Positions 36,434 through 48,833 of a stretch of 64,000 nucleotides of DNA are shown here, one piece after another. The notes under the pieces are model-generated. The model searched no databases. It worked only from the letters and a program-made list of their open reading frames with translations, and was not told the DNA's origin. The DNA is from Lophius americanus (Eukaryota > Chordata > Actinopteri > Lophiiformes > Lophiidae): contig JBBDHG010000014.1 of NCBI GenBank assembly GCA_037951165.1, positions 22,403,001-22,467,000 on the forward strand, in the 5' to 3' direction. A program made the translations under genes and the position numbers. Within the stretch, counting starts at the first letter, position 1. Every line of letters starts with the position of its first letter.

Positions 36434-39400
36434 CTATTTCTTGCCACGGTAATGGGCTCCAACCACCATGTAGCTGTCAGGAGAGATGTTAACACTGTGC
36501 AGCGTGACTTTATCTCTACAGACCCTGACTTCACATCTACCGACTGGTCTTCCTCCTCTACAGGGGTCATGTTTCTGCAGGTAACTTATAAAGGTCTCCC
36601 ATCCTCCGCCCACTCGAACCATTACATGTCGCTCATTCAGCATCTGAAAAAGTGACACCAGAGAGTACATTCAAGGAGCGAAATGAAGTCTGAATATATA
36701 TCCTGGCTGATAAATTGCCAGGATGTTTATGAATTCTCAATTACGTGGAAAGCAATCCACCTCTGCACAAACACACACACGCACAAACAAACACTCACGT
36801 ATAAACACACACTCACACGTCATTCTAATATTCTCAAGCTTCTCATCCATGTGTAGCGCCGGCATGAAATGAAAATGATCTCTCAGATAGCTTTGTCAAA
36901 ATCTCATTACGCCAAATGAAACAACACCTCGTGGCACCAGCTGAGCACACACAAGACTAATCCACATATGAAAATGCATAATAAAACACGCACACACTCA
37001 CACGCACAAACATGCAGTGACGCACAAAGGCACATCCGCACAGATCATTTACATAAACCATCCGCTAGTTTAGCGGTATCTGAAATAATGTGGCTGCCGC
37101 ATGGCTGTCCCGTGTGGTACCAGTAATGGTAGGGAGGACTGCCGTGGTTGAATCAACAAATCTTTCACAGACAACAATCCTTACAGCCGAAAACCAACGC
37201 TACCATGGCAACTACGTCCACAATATAAAGCCTGGAAAAATGAAAGTGCAGCCCCTCAACTCCCAGTAGACATTAACATTCCCAGGAGGCCTAGCAAAGC
37301 CATCCGTTGTTCTGTCAGCACAACCCAGCCCCCTCCTGCCTTATCGCCAATAAACCCTTCATTAGGGAGCCATTAAGAATGTGATAATACAAGCAGGTCC
37401 ACTCGTATGTGGTGAGATATATGTGTGTGTGAGTGTGTGTGTGAGCATGCATGTGTGTGTGTGTGTGTGTTTGTGTGTCATATGATGGAAAAAGAATGGT
37501 ACAAGCGCTGACACGTGCACAGGAGGCGACTCAGGCCATCCAGACGTGTTCCGTCTCAGCTGTCATCCGGCAGATTAAAATGTAGGGGTCCGTAGGGGTC
37601 AAGTCTGACATCCTGAATAAACCACTTCCCTGTCAGGCGTGGAAGAAGTGTAATCCTGACTGATCTTTATTCATCAAAATTCGACATTCAAATTTGATTC
37701 TGTAACAAGATAATAGATATAAATATAAATAATATATATAAGGATTACAACTCCCAGTTCCATAAACAGTATTTTTTGTTTTTCGTAATTTTTCCGATTA
37801 ATTTGTATTTATTCCTGAAGGTTTTTTTTTGATGTTTTAGGAATTATGTTGGTTATATGACTTCTAAATATTATTTTTACCAGGTCTTTGATTGAATAAT
37901 TACAGATTGAACTGAAGAAACGTGTTTTTACTTCATCTTATAGATTAGAACTATTTTAAAGCAGACACATGTTACCCACCAAAATACCAAACCAATATTT
38001 TCACATTCTGTACCACATTCAAAAGCCCCCTTCTGTCAAGCAGACTACTTTACTTATTGTATTTGTGTTCACCCCTTCCCCAGCCCAGGTCTCTGTACAC
38101 AGTATGCATCTCATAAACTGGATTCTGGATCCCTCTTTGCCCTCCTTGGCAGCTCCATTGATTCCCTCCTCCTCTCCTGCTGAAAGATGCGTGGGTCTAC
38201 TGAGGGAGGAGGAGTTGTTCAAACACCCGCCAGTAGGAGGCAGACTTTAGCCAAATCTGTCACTTTCATTGCACCCACCCATTTTCTGTAACCACTTATT
38301 TTTGTACAGTGTGGGGCGGGCGTGGTGGGAGTAAGTCACCTATTTGCCATTTCACCCATTTTGCATGTTTTTGGACTGTGTGAAGAAACCAGAGCACCCT
38401 GAGAGAACCCACACAAACACAGGGAGAACATGGAGACGTTATACACAAAGGCTCAAGGTGGATTTGAACCTAGAGGCTATTTGCTGGAGGACAACTGTGT
38501 TAACTGCAATGCCACGGTGCTTCCCCATTGGTGACATCAAAGTATACGAACTATGAATGGAATGGAATGTAAATGGTGTAATCTGGTAGTTTTCCAACCC
38601 ACTTTTTAAGAAAATTGGATACAAAAATTACCTCCTCAACTCCTTCTATCGCTGTAGAATTGGTCCTTCAATGTTTACAATCTGATATCCAGTTACTCTT
38701 GGCTCTCACAAAGTTTGTGAGGCAGAGAACCTGACCTTGGACCTCCTGCTAGCCAAACTGTTGAAGGCACTCGGACCACCTCTAGGACCTACAAAGCTGA
38801 ACATTGTAAATGTACCATTGATCTTGACAGGTATGGTCACCATGGACTTCATAATTAACATTCCATGTTTAGCGACATAAGTTGTGTACATATTGATGGT
38901 TTGATGTTTTTTGGAGGACAAGACAGGCAATATAATCCCCATAAGAATTATTACAATTTGCAAGATGAAAAATTTGAATGCTACTTTGCTTACTTAGCAT
39001 GCTTACACCACACTTAAGCTCTTTTGCACCGCCTTTCAAGGATGCCTCTGTTCTGTGTAAACACCATCTGTGATGAGAGTTCGTAAACACGAACACATCA
39101 CCCCTGTTCTTCATTCCCTTCATTGGCTTCCCATCTCCACCAGGATTGATTATAAGATCTCTCTCCTCACTCACCAGTGCATCCATGGTAACGCACCCCC
39201 CTACCTGAAAGAACTACTCACCCCACTGATTTCGACACGATCCCTCCGTTCTACCCAGTCATACCGCCTCCTCCTTCCCCGGACTAAGCTCAGCACCATG
39301 GGAGATCGGGCCTTCTATTCTGCTGCCCCTCGTCTGTGGAATGCCCTCCCTGACCATCTGAGGGCTCCACAGACGACTGACACATTTAAAAAAGGACTTA

Positions 39401-42400
39401 AAACTTTCCTTTTTAGCAGAACCTATAACTGTAATTAACATTAATGCTTTTGGTCACGTTTTTGTATAGTTATTATTATTATTTATTTATTTATTTTTTA
39501 TTGATGCTTTTATCTGCTTTTGCCTTGTAGCACTTTGAGATTTGATCCAAATGTAAAGTGCATTATAAATTAAATGTATTATTATTATTATTATTATGAC
39601 GGCGGATCTGAGGTATTCCATAACTCTGCAGAGGTAGTAAGAGAGGTGGATTTGATTGTATGTGTAAACAAGTTATTTATTGATCTAGGGGCTCCTTACG
39701 TTACGAGCATAGAAGGTCAGCTGCCACGCAACAGTGAAGGTTATTATTCCATGTTAATCAGTTTTCTTCAGAAAGTACTGCTAGACAAATATGTAAGACG
39801 TTTAGACGCAAAATATCGAGCCTCTTTTGATCAAAAACCTGTTATTTTTAAACTAAGTTATTTGAAATGACACATGAAGGTGTTTTCAGACGGTCAAGAT
39901 GGTCAACATACCTGCCAAGTGTTAGCAAGGTATTTGAAGCCATGCTCACATTAGCTGTTAGCGTGTAGCAGAGCGGCGCTGGGTCTAACTCTCAATGAGC
40001 TCTATGCTTAGTTTATTAACATCATACGTGGCAGATGTTGTACTCCTGCCCTCTGCTGTAATGTCAAAGGTCATGGTCAAGCTAAAAACAAAGGCCCTGA
40101 AAAAACTCTTTAATCATCTTCAGTGTGGGGCTGATTTTACAAAGGTAAAACTATTTCTAGTTGTATTTATCACTTATTGACAGCATGATAAACAAAGAGT
40201 TGATGTCCCATGATACTGTGAGATGTTTCAATGTTTTTTTCCCTTCCATTGACAGAGTCAGACAGGGTTTCTGCTACAAACCTGAAGGAGAGCCTAATTG
40301 GGCGCAGAGAATAAAGAAAAACCTCGCTCTTTTTAACACCAAAGAATGGCAGAGCATTCCAAGGCCAGCATGATTGAATGGCCCCCAAGAGGGAATAGAG
40401 AGGGGTGGGGTAGAAAGTTTACATGCGCAGGAGGCGGTCATACTCTGCCGCTCATTAACAAGCTGTCTGATTAAACCCCCTCACTAATGACCGTGTCTCA
40501 GTAATCAATAGTATCTGCTCTTTAGAAAGGTCTGTACACACTGAATGACACGCTCTCCTAGGAGCTGCAATGGGGTTATCATGGTATATGGTAATTGAGG
40601 ATTATGCTGTGTTTATGTGATTGTGTGATTGTGGGTTTGTGTGATTATGGTGTGTTTCCAGGCAGCAGTGTGGTTCAGTGTAACGGATGAAGTCAGGCTT
40701 GATGAGCTGTAGCGCTAAATTCAAGTCGCTAAGATGTATTTGCTTTGCCAGGAGAAAAAGAAGGGGAACAGTACAACAAGTGATAATAGATTAGATTTTA
40801 AAAATAGGAGGAGAGCTAGGGGTAAACATTTTAGAGGATGTTATAAAGAAGATCAATGATATAGAATAGAATATAGAATATGTACAATTCAGTCAGACAG
40901 GTTAAATAGAAACCGATAAAAGGTAATTTACCTCTAGTCTGTATATTTATGGAAATGCTATAGGACCTAGCAATATGCAGTGGTTGTTACATGTTTATTA
41001 CCGTTCTTTGAAGCTCTGTTCAATCACATGTTCTTGTGTTACTGAAAGGTTTGCTGTGGAGAAACAGGTGTTCTGTGACTTGAAAAAGATCCTTTTTTTT
41101 CTAAAATGAGAGTGAAAACATGTCTGTAAGCCACGCAGATTGTAGCTGTAGCTCTGTGACAGCACCCATGTATATGCATTAATGGATAAAGCCTTTTTTC
41201 CGGTGGATACTACTGTGCACTAAATTTACAAATTCAATTGTGTTTTTTCCTTTGTAAGGATAAATGGTGGTGCAGAGAAGATGAAGTGGAACCTTCTTAG
41301 ATTCAAAACCTAACCCACAGATGTCGACTTGAACTCCCAGGCGGGCTGCCCTTTGAGCCGCGCACCAAAATCCTATCTCGGCAAAATCATCCTGAAAGAG
41401 ACGTGTTTGTTTTTCTTTCAGGTCTGAACTCTTTGCTGAAGGTCTATGTATTGAATAAAATCATTTTTCAGCCCGGCCGTATCCTGACTACTGGTTGCCA
41501 AGCAACCCTGCCTCCTAGAAGGCCATTCCTCAAGCCTTTGTACAGATGCATATGGGTGGCACGACTGCTGGAGACAGAAAAGCTCCTACGTCTTCCATCC
41601 GAAATGATTGAATCCTATCACTCTGATGGGCTGCTTGTTGCTGACTCAGCTCAGAAATAATGATTTTTGCTTACAATGACTTTAAACATCTATTATAATT
41701 CTTCATTGGGTTAGATTTTGTAGTTACTGTATGTAACTATCAAGCTTTTATTTCACACATGATATTTCACTTTGATATATCTACTGACATTTTTACTTTG
41801 GATTTCTCTGTCTTAATATCTTACTAGATAATTTGTGTCCAAGGACACAGATGCACAGCAAAAACTTAATTTTCATTGATACTGATACTGTGCTATGGAT
41901 ATCATGTCTGCTATTGTAGCCAAAAAAATGTAATACTTGTTTTTAAGGTTTTAAGGGGTGGGTAACTCCATTCCTAGCAGACCTGTTACATTTTAAAACT
42001 CCTCTAAGGGCACTGAGGTCTTCCTCTCACTGCCTCCTGGATGTTCCCTGATCTGACCAATAAAATAGAGGTGACCAGGCCTGTACCTCCCTCAGTTTAA
42101 TCGAATCCCGTCGATCAGTTTTAGAAGAGATGCATATAGAGTATCCCTTTTGAATGTGAGTAAAACAACATGAAAATATATCAAACCTGTCGAAAAATAT
42201 AGAAATAAGCAGATTATAAGTTTGCCATTACAGACGTCCTGTGAAATTTCATTGACTTCTGTCAATGGGTTTTTGAGGACTTTGTTCCGTACCGGTGGTA
42301 AAAAGGATAATCCTATATACCTCCTTTGGTGGATCATGAATAAAACACAATACTATCATCATTCTAGAGGAGGAATGGACATGATCCAAACCTAATTAAA

Positions 42401-45400
42401 AAACATACTAGTGTGCTTGCAATGGAAACAAAATTGCTGTGTGGATCCTGTTGGGTTTGTTTGTTACCTCAAGAGTAAGTTTTTTTTTTGCATTAAATGA
42501 CAGAGGAGGGCAAAGTGGATACTTGACACACAAAGTAAAGGACTCATTATCTCCTCGTTCATTTCTTATTTCTTAAGTATACTAGGAACATATTTACCCG
42601 TATGTACAGAAGCTTATCCCCAACACGGTAGCAACCTTTAGGGTGCTTCTCGACGAGGAACTTAGTGGAGCAGGTGCAGGGAGGATTTTCAATAATGTTT
42701 CTGACCTGAAGGGGTCAAACAGAGAGACACTTGTTAAACATCTGGTAGGCAGTCGGTATTGTTGTATTTTTAAGTTCAAATACGTACAATATCATCCAAA
42801 ATATTGTCGTTGCCTGAGCTCCTCCTAGTTGTGGATTTGCCACTAGAGCGAGGACTCGGGGCTGCGGGCGGGGAGGGGGTGGGGGTTGGTGGGGTGTGTT
42901 TGTTGATTGTGCTGGAGGAGGCCGTGGTAGGAGACACTAGTGTTTGGATTGGTAGTGTTGCCGACAGTGGAGATTTTGCAGATTTTGTGTTAGTGGTGCA
43001 GGGTGAAGAAAACAAAGGTGTTTGTGTTGAGGCTGTGGTTGTGCTGGGAATGGAGGCTGGGGGGGAGGACTGAGGAGGGGATAAACATGTAGGCGCTGGG
43101 TTTGTTGTGGCTGATGGAAGATCAGAGGCGAGAGAAGGCGCGAGAGCATCAGACAGGCAGGATGTGGTTGGAGCGAGGGCCACGGGTGAAGGGGGAGGCG
43201 AGGGGGTGGAGGGCATGGTTGATTCTGATTGTGAACACAATGAAGTAGAAGGAAAAAAGGAGAAGGGCAGAAAGGATGACGGAGTTAAGCAGCCTGCCTC
43301 CTCCTTCACTATCTCTCTCTCCAACTTCACCAGCCCGGGAGGTTCTACACCATACCTGGAACCGAAAACAAACAACACTTCAACAAACTCCATCAGCAAT
43401 CATGGAAATAAATCAAGAATAAATCAAAGGACAATGGACTAGCTAAACAACTGTGAGAAAAAAATAACTCAATTAATGTCTCATTTTGAAAAATATATTC
43501 ATGATTTATTTAGACCAAGTGAAAACCTTGCATGTAAGAAGGGAAATTAAAACAATTAGAAGTGACGGTAAATGGTTCAACCTAGGGAGGGTATGGGTTC
43601 ATGACAAGGCTGCAGTGAGACACAAACATTTAAGCTCACATTCACACCTCATTAAGACCCGAGGATGGCATCAAAAACAGAATAGTTCAACCATTTCTTG
43701 TTCAATGAGTCAACATCAGATACTACGCCATCTTGCTGCAGATAACAGAAAGCTCTGTTTGTTAGAAAGCTACCTTGAAGGGTGGACGGAATCTGTTAAT
43801 TGTATAACCCAGAAGCAACTTGTATTTGCTAAAGAGTAAGGGGCCAGGGATGAAGCCCTGGGGGACACCACAGGTCAAAAGAATCAAGAAGAGGACAAGG
43901 CATTAATCATGGCTATTGAGGAAGTCCTATTTGATAAGTAGGATTTTTCTTTTAATTTGTCATATTATTTGACATGAAATAGAAAATGTTGCCATGAAAT
44001 GATGTTTTTTTAACAGTTTATTAACATGCTTGAACAAATTAACTTTCCTTATCAAATGGAAACGTTATTACGATGTGATGTCATAATAACATTTCCTTAT
44101 TTGTTTGAAATTTTACTGCAATAATATCTACCTTCTGTTTTGCCCCAGCAGAGGCCTCCACGCTCTGAGGGCTTTCTAGTTAGCATTTAATTTAATGCTA
44201 ACTAGAAAGCCCATAAGCCCATATGCAATAAATTAGCACATAATTTATTGCATCTGTATCCCCTCTGAATTATTGTATGTTTCGTATAAAAAAACTCAAC
44301 TGGTATCACTGAATGGCTACTCCAATTCATCTGGGCTGTGAGTGATGTCAGACTGTTTTTCTAACTTTGTTCTTGTTGCATTTTTGACCTTTAGAAAAAA
44401 ATGTATCCATCTTTAGGCAGATGGATACTTTGACATCATAATCGTTGTTAGGTGAAATTTTCATCCCACAGATAATGATGCAGATTTGATTTGTGTTTGT
44501 GTACCATGGGGGAGCAGTCCTTCTTTTCTACTTACCTGGCTGCAATGCGTCCCAGCTCCATCAGGCACAGGCACACCACCCGAGGTTGCTTATGGAGGAC
44601 TGCGTGGAGTAAATACAAAAGAGGACAGATTATGGGTAGGAATAGAAAGAAGTCGCTTATCTCAGGGGAGAGATATTTCCGGAGATAAAACTTCAAGAGA
44701 AATCAGGAGCCACAGTCTGAACATAGAGGCCATGTTTCTTTTGTGCATCTTTATCTTTGTAGCTGAGCAGGAATTCCTGTGTGGATGCTCAGCTGAGGGC
44801 ATGAGGGCATAAAAGTCAGCCACTTCTTACCTGTAGTCCACCGTCTATACGCTAAAAGATCTGCTGCCTGTGTACTCAGTTTGGTCCTATTCTATTTCAT
44901 TAGGTTCAACAAGTAGAAAAAATGTGTACACCAAAAAAATGGAATGAAAAAAAAAAGGCAATATAAATAAAGGTGTTTTATTTTTATTCACCTGTATTTT
45001 AGACATTATGGAGGCAGGCAGAAACGGAGATTTGACTAATCATGTATGCCTTCACCTTCTTGTCTGTCAGACAGTAAACAGAAACCTGTCAAAGTCGGGT
45101 GGTTTTCCTCTCAATCAGTTAAGTGAAGTAGGTTAGTCTGCCTGAGGGAGGGTTTCCTTATTGCTTATTGTTGTGGAGATTAACAGGCACTATATCACTC
45201 TCACGCATCCGTCGACTTGCCTGGAAATGCCTGCCTGAGAAGTGAAGGGAAGTAGCCGAGTATGCTGTAACAGACAGCAATAATACAGGTTGTCTGAAAT
45301 GCATAACCATCACATCGACGTTGTGTGATCGTCTGGAATCATCTCAAAACTTTCTCTTTTACTTTTTGGGTTGATTTAATATTGGCTACTACAAATAATG

Positions 45401-48400
45401 AAACAGTGTTTACTCTCTTATTACAGGTTGTTATACACAGCTTACAGGATAATATAGTGACATTAACTCTATGCATTTGCCCCATCCCTAAGGAGCAGTC
45501 GCCCCATGGCAGCAAATCGGCATTCATTTAATTATATTGCAATACTGTATTTCAGCTCAAATTAACAAAAATGCACGTTACTTTGTTTTTCACAAATAAA
45601 ATAAATCACATACTGCACCTTTTGATAACTAAGGTACAACAATCAGTGTACAAATATTATTATATCCCTGAAAAGTTATATATCCCTATTATAGGGATAT
45701 TATGGAATCGTCATTGATGCCGCCGGGGTCACTGGTCAAAACTGTTTCATGGATCATTTTTAGGTTTTTGACCTACATAGACCTCAGTGTGAGAATGATC
45801 TGGATTGATTTTGGAAAAGATCAGTTTCCTATGTCCAACACGAGGTGTAGCTTTATCTCCAAAAGTGTTACGGGCCATAATTTTTCAACTGTTGGTCCGA
45901 TTTAGTCCAAATTCACTGCCTATGAATGCTGTCTGTTTGGCCCGACCCCTGAGTAGATGAAGGAAATGGAGAGATGGATGCAAGGATGGTGACTTTGAAT
46001 CGACTCGAGGAGATCTATCGCGTATATATATATCATATCTTACTCTAATAGTTCATTTTCTACTCACTATAGGGGAGCTTTTTTTTCTTTAAAAAAAACG
46101 CCGTCTTTCAGACATAACAGTTTAACTGTTCTGACCCGGCTGATCTATCTTGTGTAAATCATATTTTATCTAATAGTTTATGCCTTTCTGACTATGATTT
46201 TTCATAACTTCACATTCAATTCGAGGAGTTCAATCAGATGGGTCGATTGTACCATGCAGGGATTTGGCGGCTTTTCGGGGATATAACCTTGCTGTCAGGA
46301 AAGACAGCGTAGGCCAAGTTCACATCTCACTAGTGAAGACGGAGGAGATTGAAGAAAAAGGGATTAGAAGTTCTCACAAAAGAAATACTAAATGGATGAT
46401 AGACAGACTACATGACAAGACGTGACTCCATTATCTCATTTCTACCTCATTGAGTCGGAACACAAAGCCTTACGTTTTTAATTTAATTAGAAATGTACGA
46501 CTTAAGGGCAGGATTGACTTCAGGTCTCTGTTGGTGAAAGAAAAAAGGTCAGAACCACCATTATGTTGGCCTCAATCTCCGGTTTTAACTCACCCAAATC
46601 CTCTGACTCAAAAAGGTAAGCCTCATCAATGCCAGTCTTTCGACACCAGTAGAGGAAATTGGCTGTGTTGTCTCGGGCAAAGAAAGATCCAGAGGTTGCA
46701 TCAACTCGCCAGTAGATCACTCTCCTCATAAAGGACTGTGGTGGTTTTCAACACACACACACATCAGAACATTTGTATACATATAGTTAACAGTTTTGTT
46801 TTGTCAACACATTTTCTGCAAAAACACAAAAACTGAGTTATACAGATTAATTTTACAGAACTCATATGGTGGTAATAATGGGTTTGCATATGTGGAATAT
46901 GTGCGTGACATTGTTTTGTTGCAGCACCTTGCCATTATTGGTGTTGATCATCTTCTCCTGCAGCAGATGTGCCAGCTGACATAGAAGAACGCCATTATCT
47001 AGCCTTTCCATAAGACAGTCTGCTGTCAGGTCCACACCTGAGGATCCACACAGAAACACTGCATTCAGCATTTTACTTACACTTAAGACTCGCACTGTAT
47101 CATTATATTTTTTTTATCCAATTTCCACAGCAAAGTTCCCCAAAAAGTAGTTTTAATATTCATAGAGAAGAAAAAAGATATGTTTTAACAATATTTTTCA
47201 GCTCAAAGGCATCAGAAACTGATGTTTTTATTTGTCCACCACAGTTTTTGGTCTTCTTAGTGAGAGGAAAGAGCAGAATAAAGCCGACTAAAAATTAAGA
47301 AAATATGTGAAAGCATTGGATTCAAAAGCAAACATGGCATAATACCGGCAGCACTTGGATCCATAACCAGGGTGACTGTGGGTGTAAGTCTGATCTGAGG
47401 TGTCTCACAGCACAGTGGGTTGAAGGGCAAAAACATCCTCTGTGATCAATTTGATCCTATTGTCATGTGGGGAAATGCATAATGTGACTATCATATTATT
47501 TTACATATTTACACTTTGGCTTTTTTTATCTTCAGTTTTTACTTTTTTGGGCACTTCTGGTTGGATACTAAAATGCATTCTGTCATCTCAGTACTTGTAG
47601 ACTGAACAATGACAATAAAGATAAGTCTAATCTATATGTTTGCAAAATGGACGAGTATTGTTATTACCATGTTATTACCACATTTTTTCCATGTCATAAT
47701 ACTAATGTCTTGACTTATGAGGACCATTTCAACCTTTACTGTTTTCAGAGAAATGTTTGCCTTTCCTAAATACCGAACACAAATCAGTTTATAACATAAA
47801 CTTGTTATCTGTAACCGCTTATCCTGCAGAGTTCACTAGAGAGAGTAATAGTAATGCAATGACGAATTGAATCACCTCCTTCATTATGTGTTTACGAAAT
47901 ATCAAATGTAGACATAAGAATGCTTTGCCAGCATCATTAAAAGCTGTGACATGACGAACAAAGAGGAATTTACCTTTGTATAATGTAGCTATTAGTCCTA
48001 GCACATACCTGTATAAAATACTTTTCTGGTTCCAAAACAGGATCTTGGTCTCGTGAGCTATGTGGGCACGTTTTCCTCTTTTTTGTTGTAAAAGCTGTCA
48101 GAAATCTTTCAGTTGGAGACCTGTCACTCTCCAGACACTCTCCTACAGGTTGTGGCAGGTTCAAACCCTTTATGTTTTCCCTTTTAATGCATAAAGTGAA
48201 ACGAAAACAACCCTAACTCTGGAGTATCAGCCAAAATTCCCCTCACGGAGAGGTATTTGGAGGATTAGCGATAATAAGTAGGTTAATGTCCCTGGCTTTG
48301 TTTTAATGTGAAGCAGCTTTTTCACGTATTCTTCAGAATAAAAATCATCTAATCTAAATCCACGCATCTCTGAAAATGTTCATGATAATAATTAAATGTG

Positions 48401-48803
48401 TTATAAAAAGATTCTGTCTTGACATCTTCTTTTTTAGCTGCACAAATTAAAAAAACTGCTTAAATTTGCAGCAGTTTTACAGTCAGTTAACTTATAGCTT
48501 GGGAGATTTTTGTTTACGGCTTAGTTCCAGAAACCGTGTTAAACATGACTTTGGACAGCGGATCCATAGAGATGTGAAAATGTGTGTCTCACCCATGAGG
48601 GTGTTGAGCCAGAAGGCCAGATCTTCTTTAATAGGCAACAAACTGGCGTCATGGCGGTATGGAAGCCACTGGTTGTACTCCTGAGGGCTGGTCAGGCCAG
48701 GTCCCGAGCGTCTGTACCTGTCAATAACACAGTTCAACCCCAAGCCGGTCGGGCTCAATGGACTGTCCAGGCAGGTGTTCATCGTCTCCACTTCACTGTC
48801 CAT
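36434..48803 (-). CDS. gas2: Growth arrest-specific 2 (GAS2), seven coding exons, long CH-GAR linker
   Basis: Cytoskeletal linker: the calponin-homology (CH) domain binds actin and the GAR domain binds microtubules. Coding exons from 5' to 3' on the minus strand: 48803-48593, 47037-46928, 46735-46594, 44599-44536, 43355-42788, 42705-42598, 36643-36434. All are GT-AG with consistent phases, giving 470 aa (human 313). ATG 48803 sits in AAAATGG, 30 bp inside an exon whose acceptor is at 48834-48836, so the 5'UTR is split. CH landmarks: LLPIKEDLAFWL, MERLDNGVLLCQLAHLLQEK, SGSFFARDNTANFLYWCR, HKQPRVVCLCLMELGRIAAR. RYGVEPPGL (176-184) follows, then a Ser/Thr/Pro-rich linker (about 196-345), then the GAR domain (PPCTC, YRVGDKLLYIR, HVMVRVGGGWETF). 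The N-terminus is about 20 aa longer than human. The last exon has an oddity at 36494-36560 (see findings). The short C-terminus ending HYRGKK fits GAS2, not GAS2L1-3; the teleost a/b paralogue is not assigned. Confidence 0.93.
36644..38260. other. gas2 last intron, distal part
   Basis: Holds CA-rich low-complexity DNA (about 36768-36820 and 36990-37015) and a TG microsatellite (37421-37479). No exon or transposon was recognised. Confidence 0.55.
38275..38530 (-). repeat. tRNA-derived SINE, minus strand
   Basis: The minus strand reads GCACCGTGGCATTGCAGTTA (A-box region), GGTTCAAATCC (B box) and then a body with TCTCCATGTTCTCCCTGTG, GTGGGTTCTCTCAGGGTG and CAGTCCAAAAACATGC. This is the order of a ubiquitous vertebrate-genome SINE type (GTTCTCCCCGTG, GGGTGCTCCGG, AGTCCAAAGACATG). 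Diverged. Confidence 0.6.
39064..39600 (+). mobile_element. L2-type LINE, 3' end with ATT-repeat tail
   Basis: In the large gas2 intron, antisense to gas2. An open frame ending at 39438 encodes the C-terminal segment typical of L2 ORF2: HITPVLHSLHWLPI, YKISLLTHQCIHG, GDRAFYSAAPRLWNALPDHL and FKKGLKTFLF. The 3' tail has CACTTTGAGAT...GTAAAGTGCATTATAAAT followed by (ATT)n at 39577-39597, as in L2 termini. It is 5'-truncated but little decayed, so relatively young. Confidence 0.8.
39574..39870 (+). other. Unrecognised 98-codon open frame beyond the L2 tail
   Basis: An ATG inside the ATT microsatellite opens a frame of 98 codons (a run of seven Tyr, then about 90 residues such as VVREVDLIVCVNKLFIDLG) to a TGA at 39868. 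No family was recognised. It may be chance or part of an old element interrupted by the L2 insertion. Confidence 0.25.
39871..42597. other. gas2 last intron, proximal part
   Basis: No exon, RNA gene or clear transposon was seen. Short frames here have no recognisable motif. Confidence 0.5.
44169..44212. repeat. Perfect 19-bp hairpin in gas2 intron 4
   Basis: Arm 44169-44187 (GGGCTTTCTAGTTAGCATT) is the exact reverse complement of 44194-44212, with a 6-nt loop TAATTT. A second perfect hairpin follows after 10 bp. Confidence 0.9.
44223..44253. repeat. Perfect 13-bp hairpin adjacent to the first
   Basis: Arm 44223-44235 (ATGCAATAAATTA) is the exact reverse complement of 44241-44253, with loop GCACA. 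It is different in sequence from its neighbour. Confidence 0.9.
45690..46313 (+). repeat. Unclassified dispersed repeat, copy C
   Basis: The longest copy: 5' module TATTATGGAATCGTCATTGA, GACCTCAGTGTGAGAATGAT and TTTATCTCCAAAAGTG; middle TCGAGGAGATCTATCGCG and TTTCTACTCACTATAGGGG; 3' module TTGTACCATGCAGGGATTTG, GGCTTTTCGGGGATATAACC and TTGCTGTCAGGAAAGACAGC. In gas2 intron 3, opposite to gas2. Confidence 0.65.
47545..47632 (+). repeat. Retroposon 3' tail fragment
   Basis: GGGCACTTCTGGTTGGATAC, TAAAATGCATTCTGTCATCT, GTACTTGTAGACTGAACAAT and GACAATAAAGATAAGTCTAA match a common fish retroposon tail ending in TGACAATAAAG plus short repeats. Source family not assigned. Confidence 0.45.
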
Positions 48804-48833
48804 TTTTTGGCTCCGGTTGGACTTTGATGGACC

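Noticed and set aside
42804..43442. Long + strand frames opposite the gas2 linker exon (rich in G, E, V)
   Set aside because: They are the antisense of the Ser/Thr/Pro-rich gas2 exon, whose ends match GAS2; the antisense frames show no family.
43486..43839. 117-codon + strand frame in a gas2 intron
   Set aside because: No family resemblance; surrounding DNA shows no exon signals.
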